Assembly (NCBI GenBank): GCA_024277835.1
Contig: JAJRUK010000039.1
Coordinates: 1-7,196, forward strand
From: Planctomycetota bacterium
Lineage (GTDB): Bacteria; Planctomycetota; Phycisphaerae; UBA1845
Length of the DNA: 7,196 nt
Direction: 5' to 3'
Positions 1 through 6,269 of the stretch are shown here, one piece after another. The number at the start of each line of letters is the position of its first letter. Within the stretch, counting starts at the first letter, position 1. A model generated the notes under the pieces. That model was given only the letters and a program-made list of their open reading frames with translations, was not told the DNA's origin and ran no database searches. A program made the position numbers and the translations under genes.

Positions 1-507
1 GCAGAGAACTATCCGGTGACGTCTATAACCGACTCCAAAATCAGCGATGGTAATGTCTGGGGCGTGCCCGGTATTCAGGTCGGCGGTTCACAATACGCGT
101 TGCGTCAAATCGAGAAAAAAATCTTGCTTGCGAAGTTTGACGATCCGCGGATTGTCTTCGCCGTCAGTTGCGCAGCCGTTAGCTGCCCCGACCGCACGGG
201 CGAGATTTTTTCCGGTGAGCGAATCGACGCGCAACTCGATGATATGATTCGTGAGCTTCTTGCGAATCCTAAGAAGGGGTTAAGTATCGATCGACAGCGC
301 GAGGTCGTGACGATATCTTGGATCATGAAAGCCGATCGAAGGTTGTTCGCCGACGGCAGCGATGACGCCATTTTGGAATACGTGCGACTTCGGGTGTCTC
401 CTGATATCCGTGCCTGGATCGACCAAGCCCGCGACCGAATCAAAGTCGAGTATTTTGAGCACGATTGGGGCCTGAATGATATCGCTCTTGCGGATGGTGG
501 AAACTAA
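1..507 (+). CDS. DUF547 domain protein, 5' end missing
   Basis: This is the C-terminal 168 codons of a DUF547-family protein. The reading frame is open to base 1 and begins AENYPVTSI, which matches the family's conserved N-Y-P-V-x-S-I segment, so the GTG at base 16 is an internal valine codon and not the start. Other family marks are the segment SCAAVSCPDR (bases 166-195) with two cysteines, which corresponds to the conserved small-residue/Cys/CP block, and the ending EYFEHDWGLND, which matches the family's Y-x-x-Y-D-W-x-L-N pattern. Members are usually about 250-300 residues, so roughly 100 residues, including any signal peptide, lie left of the window. The biochemical function of DUF547 is not established; a papain-like or transglutaminase-like fold has been suggested. 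The stop codon shares one base with the start of the cytochrome gene, so the two are probably translated together. Family assignment is firm; function is unknown. Confidence 0.85.
   Translation, partial: AENYPVTSITDSKISDGNVWGVPGIQVGGSQYALRQIEKKILLAKFDDPRIVFAVSCAAVSCPDRTGEIFSGERIDAQLDDMIRELLANPKKGLSIDRQREVVTISWIMKADRRLFADGSDDAILEYVRLRVSPDIRAWIDQARDRIKVEYFEHDWGLNDIALADGGN
496..500 (+). promoter_or_regulatory. Ribosome binding site for the multiheme cytochrome gene
   Basis: GGTGG lies six bases before the ATG at 507, inside the last codons of the DUF547 gene. It is a partial Shine-Dalgarno match. With the TAATG stop/start overlap at 505-509 it supports this start and translational coupling. Confidence 0.45.
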
Positions 508-1355
508 TGGGGCGCACTCAGAAGAAATCCGGTAGCAAGAAGCGGTGGTCGACGAATCGCATCCTGATGATCGCAAGTCCGATCGTTCTTGGTTTCGTTT
601 GGATGCTCACGCCCGCCGAGTCTGCGTTCAAGCAGGCGGCGACTTGGCAGCGGTTGACGAGTCCGGGTCCGCTTTCCGCGGCGCACGCGTCGCTCGAAGA
701 CGACTGCGCTGCGTGTCATACGTCGGTTAGCGGTGTCGAACCTGAAAATTGTATCAGTTGTCATGCGAACAACGCTGCGCTTCTAAAGAGCCAACCGACA
801 GCGTTTCATGCGAACATCGCTACGTGCAAGGAATGTCATCTTGAACATCAGGGGCGTGAACATCGCCCGACGCTGATGGATCACACGACGTTATCGTACC
901 TAGGGTTAAGACAACTCAACGACGGCAATCCGTCTGGCGAGCGCGAACGGGTTCGGCGAGAGTTGCAAATGTGGATGAGGCATGTGGGAGATGAGTCGCT
1001 GCCACACGCGGGCGTTACGCGCGACGAGTTAATCCTGAATTGCGTCACCTGTCACGGTAACGAGGATCCCCACGTCGCGTATTTTGGCGATGGATGCGCA
1101 ATCTGCCACGCGACGACCGCGTGGAACATCCCGCAGTATATTCACCCTTCATCCAGCTCAACCGATTGCATGCAGTGCCACAAAGCTCCGCCCAGTCATT
1201 TTATGCCGATGTTCATGTCGAAGTGCGCGAAGATGCTTGGTAAGAAACCCGACAGCGTCAAACAATGCTACGTCTGTCACGAAATCTCGGCGTGGAACAA
1301 CATGAAAGACGCGCCTTGGCACAAGAAGACAATGAGCCATATCCCCTCACGCTAA
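507..1355 (+). CDS. Membrane-anchored seven-heme c-type cytochrome
   Basis: A 282-residue electron-transfer protein with seven CXXCH heme-binding motifs: CAACH 67-71, CISCH 82-86, CKECH 107-111, CVTCH 179-183, CAICH 197-201, CMQCH 221-225 and CYVCH 254-258. A basic N-terminus (KKSGSKKR) is followed by one hydrophobic segment at about residues 19-36, an uncleaved anchor or signal peptide that places the hemes in the periplasm. Many extra histidines (for example H60, H101, H114, H160, H167, H189, H213, H231, H272) could be distal ligands, as in bis-His class III/c7-type cytochromes. Residues 112-178 carry no heme motif. The two units CAICHATTAWN and CYVCHEISAWN look like copies of one repeat. 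It overlaps the DUF547 gene by one base. Heme number is read directly from the sequence; the electron donor and acceptor are unknown. No catalytic domain is seen, so an electron-shuttle or quinol-linked role is the likeliest. Confidence 0.9.
   Translation: MGRTQKKSGSKKRWSTNRILMIASPIVLGFVWMLTPAESAFKQAATWQRLTSPGPLSAAHASLEDDCAACHTSVSGVEPENCISCHANNAALLKSQPTAFHANIATCKECHLEHQGREHRPTLMDHTTLSYLGLRQLNDGNPSGERERVRRELQMWMRHVGDESLPHAGVTRDELILNCVTCHGNEDPHVAYFGDGCAICHATTAWNIPQYIHPSSSSTDCMQCHKAPPSHFMPMFMSKCAKMLGKKPDSVKQCYVCHEISAWNNMKDAPWHKKTMSHIPSR
1095..1298 (+). repeat. Diverged heme-binding repeat units in the cytochrome
   Basis: The protein pattern CxxCHxxxAWN occurs twice, at residues 197-207 (bases 1095-1127) and 254-264 (bases 1266-1298). 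A third heme motif (CMQCH, 221-225) lies between them without the AWN. This indicates an old internal duplication of a heme-binding unit rather than a DNA-level repeat; the bases themselves have diverged. Confidence 0.5.
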
Positions 1356-1392
1356 CAGCGTAGGCTTCTACACGGGCGCTTCAGAATGGTTG
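1356..1392. other. 37-base gap between convergent operons
   Basis: The stop codons of the cytochrome gene (plus) and of the RND exporter gene (minus) face each other across this gap. The only secondary structure seen is a four-base-pair stem, GTAG/CTAC at 1360-1363 and 1368-1371, possibly stacked on AGCG/CGCT at 1357-1360 and 1377-1380, with no run of T on either side. No intrinsic terminator is called. Transcripts from the two sides may overlap. Confidence 0.6.
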
Positions 1393-3996
1393 TCAATCCG
1401 TGGACGCGGAGTCCTTCATGAGCAGCGGCATGAGTATTCCGACAGCAGCGACGAGGCTGGCGGTGACGCCAAGCGCCATGAGAATACCGAGCGAGCGAAT
1501 CGCGGGCGTACTTGTGAACGCCAGCGTTCCGAAAGTCAGCATTGTCGTGAGGCTGGTCATGCCGACGGCGTGAGACCCAGCGGCCAGTTTGTCGGCGAGT
1601 TGCCCAACGGGGTCGTTACGACGGTGGACGCTGCGCGAGATTGTTACGAGGAAAATGCCATCGTCCACGCCGATTCCGACAAGAAGCGGTAGCGCAATCA
1701 GGTTGACAGAGTTGAGTCGCAGGTCGAACAAGTACATACACGCGACCAAGACTGCTAGGCCAAAGACTGCAGGCGTTAGTGCCAATACCGCGGCACGGAA
1801 GCTCCGGAAATAGACGATCAATCCGAGGATGACGACACTACCAACGATGATCAGAAGTTTGCGCAAATCTCTGCGAATCGATTGCTCGGTATCGTGGCCG
1901 ACGACAGAAAGTCCGGTGAGGGTTGCGCCCGGGAGACCGCGCAGCGCGTTGCGGATTGCTTCGATGGCGGTGTCTCGGTTCACCCGGTCTCCGAGCGGTT
2001 CCGCCGTGATGATGGCGGTGATTGCTTCGGTGGGATCGGAATGTCCTTGCCCGGCCCGAGCGGGAAGGACCGTCTCGGCGAGTGCGGGGTAGTGCAGCAG
2101 TTCGTTCATGCCAGGAGCGTCGCCAGGAGCGACGAGTTGACGAAGAAAGTTCTTGTAATCCTCGAACGCGTCCGGGTTGAATGCGCTGGTGGCGAGAACT
2201 TGCTCAAAGTCTGCGATGATTCGGTCGCCATCGAAAGCTGCGAACCTCGCGCTGCGCGTTTCGGGACTTAGCTGACGAGGCAAGAGAGTTCCCAATCCGT
2301 ACGAGCCGGCAATGTTCGCCTGCTGAGAGGCTACTGACTGGAGTCGATCATCGACGTCGTGCGCGAGTTCGATGAGCGCTTCTGGCGCTGTCGCTTGTAG
2401 GTGAATCAGCAAGTTATCTGGGGACGCTTTGAAGAGTTTCGCCAGTCGGCGCTGCGTCTCCAGCGGCTGATTGGGACGCGGGTGCATGGCGGTCAAATCG
2501 TTTTCAAAAAGCGAATGTTGCTGCGATTGTATCGCGATGACACCGATCGCGCTTAACATGATGACGCCGCCGAGTGGTAGGAGGGCATTGCGATGGTTGA
2601 CTGTTTGGCGGAGTAGTCTTGCAGACACCGAGTTCTTTGAGTTGTTTCGGACGGGTATCCCGCCGCGTCGGCTCATCGTGATGCTGAGAATCGCAGGGAG
2701 AACGAACACCGCCGCGACGAGCGCAGCAGCGAGTCCCATCGCGCCAAGTAGACCGAATTCTCTGAGCGCTCGCACGCTCGACTGCGAAATCGCAAGGAAT
2801 CCGACGACGGTCGTCGCGCAGGCTGCGACCAACGCAGGACCAACGTCGGTGAGCGTGTGTCGAATCGCGTCGTCGTGGCTTAACCCGGCAGCGCGGTCTG
2901 CGCGGTAGTGTGAGAGACTGTGGATGGAGTAATCAATACCCAGTCCGGCAAGGATCGCACCGATAACGGCGGTGATCGGAGAGAGACTCAATCCGAACGC
3001 TGAAAAAATTGCAAACGCGACAAGAATTCCCAATGCGACCGGGAGCAGCGCAACCGGCAGCGTCCAGAGGTTTCGATGGACGAACAGAAAGAGCAATTGA
3101 AGAAAAAGAACGGAGAGTACGATGCTCTTAATCACGTCGCGGCGAATCGAATGTTGTGCGGCGGCGGCGATGGCGTATGCACCGGTGTAGGAAAGATCGA
3201 GGGCGTCTTCGTTGACTTGCTCGGCGGCGATCTTGACTGCGTTCGTGAACGCGTCGGCGAAGTCAAGATCGGAGGAGGGTTTCGCACCGCGTAGACGAAT
3301 GAGCAAGGTGGTGCGATCCTCGCTGAAGAACCCGTCGCTTGCTGCGAGACCACTTCCGGAGAGACCGCTAGGACGAGGAAGCACGCCAAGGAGAAAATCT
3401 CGCAGCGCGAGGGGGTCTTTGAGTGCTGCTCTGGCAAGGGCACTACCGACGGGGCCTGGCGCGGAAAGCGATTCTTCTGCGCGGCGAAGTTGATCGCTCA
3501 TATGCTCCGGTGTGAGTCGGTTGGCCAGTTTCCGTGCGGCGTCATTACTGAGGTAATAAAGAGCGTTCGCAGCGACGACGGATTTTGCAAAAGATCGAAA
3601 ATCCGGGGACGGGCGATATTGAACGGTGCTGCACATGCTTGAGAGAGTGGGCGAAGACGAGATTTGCTTGTCAAGCCGGGACGCGAATGCAAGGAGTGCT
3701 GTCGTGTTATCATCGGGGATCGCACCGTGGGCTACAGTCTGCACGGGCGTCGAAACGAGCACCAAAAGCTCCTCCATACCGGCGAAGTTCCTGGCGATAC
3801 GACCGAGCGCACGGGCGGCGGGCTGATGATCGTCCAGCATCGCTTCGATAGAAGCCACCGGCCGCAGTCTTGATACGCTGACAATCGAAATCGCTCCGAC
3901 AACTCCGGCGATGAGCAAGATGCGTCGCGCGCGGCCCGTGCTCAGGTCGGCGATTGTCGACCAAAAGGCGGAAGATGTCGGCTTCGTTTTGCTCAT
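1393..3996 (-). CDS. RND/MMPL-family exporter, HpnN-like
   Basis: An 867-residue inner-membrane transporter with the twofold RND layout. The membrane segments I read are about 25-42; a group of five at 289-306, 312-332, 340-358, 385-404 and 414-440; then 471-490; and a second group at 713-730, 734-757, 763-786, 808-830 and 834-860. Large periplasmic loops span about 43-288 and 491-712. The fourth segment of each half carries the family's acidic motif: GLGIDYSIH (D355) and GIGVDDGIF (D778, D779), expected to relay protons that drive export. Length and twofold form fit the hopanoid-transporter HpnN branch and the MMPL exporters of aryl-polyene clusters better than tripartite drug pumps of about 1,000 residues. 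The start ATG overlaps the upstream lipoprotein stop (ATGA), and no strong ribosome binding site precedes it, so translation is probably coupled. A hydrophobic lipid or pigment cargo is inferred from the neighbours; no hopanoid gene is visible, so hpnN is not assigned. Confidence 0.85.
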   Translation of the reverse strand: MSKTKPTSSAFWSTIADLSTGRARRILLIAGVVGAISIVSVSRLRPVASIEAMLDDHQPAARALGRIARNFAGMEELLVLVSTPVQTVAHGAIPDDNTTALLAFASRLDKQISSSPTLSSMCSTVQYRPSPDFRSFAKSVVAANALYYLSNDAARKLANRLTPEHMSDQLRRAEESLSAPGPVGSALARAALKDPLALRDFLLGVLPRPSGLSGSGLAASDGFFSEDRTTLLIRLRGAKPSSDLDFADAFTNAVKIAAEQVNEDALDLSYTGAYAIAAAAQHSIRRDVIKSIVLSVLFLQLLFLFVHRNLWTLPVALLPVALGILVAFAIFSAFGLSLSPITAVIGAILAGLGIDYSIHSLSHYRADRAAGLSHDDAIRHTLTDVGPALVAACATTVVGFLAISQSSVRALREFGLLGAMGLAAALVAAVFVLPAILSITMSRRGGIPVRNNSKNSVSARLLRQTVNHRNALLPLGGVIMLSAIGVIAIQSQQHSLFENDLTAMHPRPNQPLETQRRLAKLFKASPDNLLIHLQATAPEALIELAHDVDDRLQSVASQQANIAGSYGLGTLLPRQLSPETRSARFAAFDGDRIIADFEQVLATSAFNPDAFEDYKNFLRQLVAPGDAPGMNELLHYPALAETVLPARAGQGHSDPTEAITAIITAEPLGDRVNRDTAIEAIRNALRGLPGATLTGLSVVGHDTEQSIRRDLRKLLIIVGSVVILGLIVYFRSFRAAVLALTPAVFGLAVLVACMYLFDLRLNSVNLIALPLLVGIGVDDGIFLVTISRSVHRRNDPVGQLADKLAAGSHAVGMTSLTTMLTFGTLAFTSTPAIRSLGILMALGVTASLVAAVGILMPLLMKDSASTD

Positions 3997-4730
3997 GGCT
4001 GTTTGACGGCGCGACGTGAGGGGATGAACGCTCGGTCGGGCAGGTCCGGATTGATCTCAACATCATGAAAAAAAATCTCGAATGATCCGCCGCGTCCGAC
4101 TCCGACGATGTGCATGGGCCAGACGACTTCGCCGAAGAGGCGGTAGTCGTCGAAGGTGATGGACTGTTGCGCGATTCCCGCGTTGTTGAGATAATCGCAC
4201 CGCGTTGTCGTTAAGGTGCTTTTTTCGACGAGGCAGATGATCGTGGTCTCGCCATCACGCAGCCTGCGGGATCGTGAGAAATGGTGCTCGTCCGCGCTTC
4301 CGTCAATCCTCCAGTCTGTCTTTCTAGAAAAGCCGGGGAGGAACGAGATAGCCTCGATCAGTCCGTCGCGTGTTAGAGATTCTCTAGTGCTTGGTCCATT
4401 CCCGTCTCGCGTTTGGCTGAATACGAACAGCCCCTCCGGGATGAGTGTCATGTCGAACACCGTTTGCATGAGCTTCGTAGCGCGAAGACGCAAGTGCGAG
4501 GGTGGCCTCGCGACAAGCACGCCGGAAAGCTCTACATCACCGTCGTCGGACCCTAACATGAGTTGGCAGGTCGCGGAAAAAGTTTCCATGCTTCGGTCGC
4601 GGTGGCTCATCGTTTCGATGGCGCGATCCGCACCGGACCATGAATATTTTGGCAGCGAGTTGGCGCACCCGGAGCACGTCGAGATGACGAAGCACAACGC
4701 ACAAACATGGGTATGACCTCGGTGGATCAT
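3993..4730 (-). CDS. Probable LolA/DUF4292-like lipoprotein
   Basis: A 245-residue secreted protein. The N-terminus MIHRGHTHVCALCFVISTCSGC is a short signal sequence ending in a possible lipobox; C22 (after S-G) is the likelier lipidated residue and C19 an alternative. The segment from about 50 to 107 reads as a stretch of beta strands (SATCQLMLG, ELSGVLVARPPSHLRLRA, VFDMTLIPEGLFVFSQ), the pattern of LolA/LolB-type and DUF4292 half-barrels that bind acyl chains. The C-terminal part (WPMHIVGVGRGGSFEIFFHDVEINPDLPDRAF) resembles the ending of outer-membrane lipoprotein-sorting proteins. ATGA overlaps tie it to the ligase gene upstream and the RND gene downstream. LolA-like proteins beside MMPL exporters are typical of aryl-polyene-type clusters, so it may carry the product across the periplasm or hold it at a membrane. 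The family call rests on pattern and context, not on an invariant motif, and is moderate. Confidence 0.6.
   Translation of the reverse strand: MIHRGHTHVCALCFVISTCSGCANSLPKYSWSGADRAIETMSHRDRSMETFSATCQLMLGSDDGDVELSGVLVARPPSHLRLRATKLMQTVFDMTLIPEGLFVFSQTRDGNGPSTRESLTRDGLIEAISFLPGFSRKTDWRIDGSADEHHFSRSRRLRDGETTIICLVEKSTLTTTRCDYLNNAGIAQQSITFDDYRLFGEVVWPMHIVGVGRGGSFEIFFHDVEINPDLPDRAFIPSRRAVKQP
4665..4685 (-). other. Putative lipobox of the LolA-like protein
   Basis: These bases encode ISTCSGC (residues 16-22). S-G-C at 20-22 has the usual small residues before the lipid-modified cysteine, but position -3 is Cys rather than Leu or Val. C19, preceded by I-S-T, is a weaker alternative. Lipidation is therefore likely but not certain. 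Confidence 0.45.
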
Positions 4731-6211
4731 GATGCGATTTGCCGCCGAAGGATTTTCCCCGTGGGTGACTTGGGGAGCGAATCGGTGATGTCGATGATGC
4801 GCGGAACCTTGTGAGCGCTGAGTCGCGATCGAGCGAACTGCCGGAGCGAGTCGGGCGACGGCGGGTGCTCGCGATCTTTCGGGACAATTAGCGCTCGAAC
4901 GCGCGAGATCGTGTCGGTGACGGAGGCTGCGACCACGACGCAGTCCCGGACGCCTTCATGTTGAGCGAGAACGGACTCGACTTCGATCGGATTGACCTTC
5001 AAAGCGCCGACGTCGATGAGAAGTCGGGTTCGACCGGTGATCGTGATCGCGCCGTTTGCATTTACTGTTGCAAGGTCTCCCGTGAGGAAGAAATCTTCGC
5101 GCGCAGGCGGCGCATCCTCTCCGACGTAGCCACGCAGCATCGACGGAGAGTGAATCGCGAGTTCCCCCTCGACACCGGGACGAAGGGGCTGGTCGATGCG
5201 ATGCGTTTCGGGATCGACAATCCTCACGACGACGTCGTTCATCGGAAGTCCCGTGCTCATCGGATCGTGCCCGGTGGCATGAGGGTCGTTAAACGTTACG
5301 GAACCGACCTCGCTTGATCCGTAGAGCTGTCCGACGCGGAGTTGTAGTCGTTTCAGACAGGCGTTAAAGACGCTCATGGGAAGTTGTGAACCAGCCGAGT
5401 ACGCACACCGAACGTTGGGGAACGCGACCGTCCCGTCACCCCAGCGCGCGAGCATTTCAAAGATCGAGGGAACGCCGGGCAGTACCGTGATTGTACCCGT
5501 CGCCAGTTGGTCAAGGACCACGCGAGTGTCAAACCCTTGGCATAAATGAACCGCGCACCCTGCGTACGTCGGCGCGAGTATGCCATGTTCAACGCCGTAC
5601 GAATGACAGAGCGGGATCATGCCGAGGACGCAATCGTCGGACGTTAAACGAGTGGCGATGGCGACATTGCATGCGACTGCATCGAGCGATGGCCCGTCAC
5701 GCATGACGATCTTCGGGTCGCCCGTCGTGCCGCTGCTGAGAAGCATTAACCCGCTACCCTGACTTTCGGTTGGGACGTTGAATGTTTCGCTTTCGAACGA
5801 ATCGACGGTTTCCGCCATCGCGGGTAGCGCGAGCGATCGGACGCCACGATCGACAAGACTTTGCCCCGCCTCCGGCGACCCGACGATAGCGACCGCTTCG
5901 GCGGCGATCGCAGCGGCGCGAAGCTCGTGCTCTGATGCGCTCGGATTGATTAGAAAGGTTACGACGTTCGCCCTCAGCGCCGCGAGGAAGGCGACCGTAC
6001 AGGCGATGCGGTTGGGCTGACAGACGATGACGACTTCGCCGGCGGGCACGCTTCGCTTGATCGTCGTTGCGTACGCCGCGACCATCGTTGCCAACTGCCC
6101 GAAGGATGCCTTTCGTTCGGGTTGACCGTCGCACGCGACTTCGCGGATGGCGATATCATCCGTGCAGTTTCGCCCGTGCTCGCAAAGTCGTGTCAAGATG
6201 CTTAGTGCCAT
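4727..6211 (-). CDS. AMP-forming acyl-CoA synthetase / acyl-adenylate ligase
   Basis: A 494-residue member of the ANL superfamily, which activates a carboxylic acid with ATP to an acyl-adenylate and then passes it to CoA or to a carrier-protein thiol. Motifs in order: the phosphate-binding loop LLSSGTTGDPKIVM (157-170), PLCHSYG with H203, YGSSE (297-301), TGDL (377-380), the hinge region GRTRLLIDVGALKVNPIEVE (393-412), and PKSPTGKILRR with the catalytic lysine K486. All core residues are present, so the enzyme should be active. The frame stays open to an ATG at 6322, but that start would overlap the flavoprotein gene and add 37 arginine-rich residues unlike the family. ATG 6211 has GAAGG five bases upstream and begins MALSILTRLCEH, a normal N-terminus. 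The last codons overlap the lipoprotein start (ATGA). The substrate cannot be read from the sequence; context suggests a fatty or aryl acid. Confidence 0.9.
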   Translation of the reverse strand: MALSILTRLCEHGRNCTDDIAIREVACDGQPERKASFGQLATMVAAYATTIKRSVPAGEVVIVCQPNRIACTVAFLAALRANVVTFLINPSASEHELRAAAIAAEAVAIVGSPEAGQSLVDRGVRSLALPAMAETVDSFESETFNVPTESQGSGLMLLSSGTTGDPKIVMRDGPSLDAVACNVAIATRLTSDDCVLGMIPLCHSYGVEHGILAPTYAGCAVHLCQGFDTRVVLDQLATGTITVLPGVPSIFEMLARWGDGTVAFPNVRCAYSAGSQLPMSVFNACLKRLQLRVGQLYGSSEVGSVTFNDPHATGHDPMSTGLPMNDVVVRIVDPETHRIDQPLRPGVEGELAIHSPSMLRGYVGEDAPPAREDFFLTGDLATVNANGAITITGRTRLLIDVGALKVNPIEVESVLAQHEGVRDCVVVAASVTDTISRVRALIVPKDREHPPSPDSLRQFARSRLSAHKVPRIIDITDSLPKSPTGKILRRQIAS

Positions 6212-6269
6212 GATCGCCTTCGTGTCCCGCACGTTGAAGAAAAGCTTCCGACGAATGAGTCGCGGGATT
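6212..6269 (-). other. 58-base spacer between flavoprotein and ligase genes
   Basis: The largest gap in the minus-strand operon. It holds the ligase ribosome binding site and a minor inverted repeat, GAAG/CTTC with a five-base loop near 6235-6247. No promoter or terminator is recognisable, which fits continued transcription through the gap. Confidence 0.5.
6217..6221 (-). promoter_or_regulatory. Ribosome binding site that fixes the ligase start
   Basis: On the minus strand GAAGG stands five bases before the ATG at 6211. It is the best Shine-Dalgarno match in this operon and supports the 494-residue form of the ligase over the longer frame that begins at 6322. Confidence 0.7.

Noticed and set aside
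105..443. 112-codon minus-strand open frame opposite the DUF547 gene
   Set aside because: Shadow of a gene with clear family motifs; the translation is low in complexity and matches nothing known to me.
1357..1380. Hairpin AGCGTAG...CTAC...CGCT as a bidirectional terminator
   Set aside because: Four-base stems with an asymmetric internal loop and no T tract on either strand; too weak to call.
1882..2271. 129-codon plus-strand open frame opposite the RND gene
   Set aside because: Lies wholly inside the second periplasmic-loop coding region of the exporter; no domain, no independent start signal.
1341..4025. Eleven-base inverted match ATCCCCTCACG at 1341-1351 and its complement at 4015-4025
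   Set aside because: Both copies lie in coding sequence for I-P-S-R near the ends of two proteins; matches of this length are expected by chance in a window of this size.
4216..4716. 166-codon plus-strand open frame opposite the LolA-like gene
   Set aside because: It is the antisense shadow of a gene with good coding character; its translation is rich in Ser/Arg/Pro with no recognisable domain.
6235..6247. Small inverted repeat GAAG/CTTC between flavoprotein and ligase genes
   Set aside because: A four-base stem with an A-rich loop is too weak for a terminator or attenuator.
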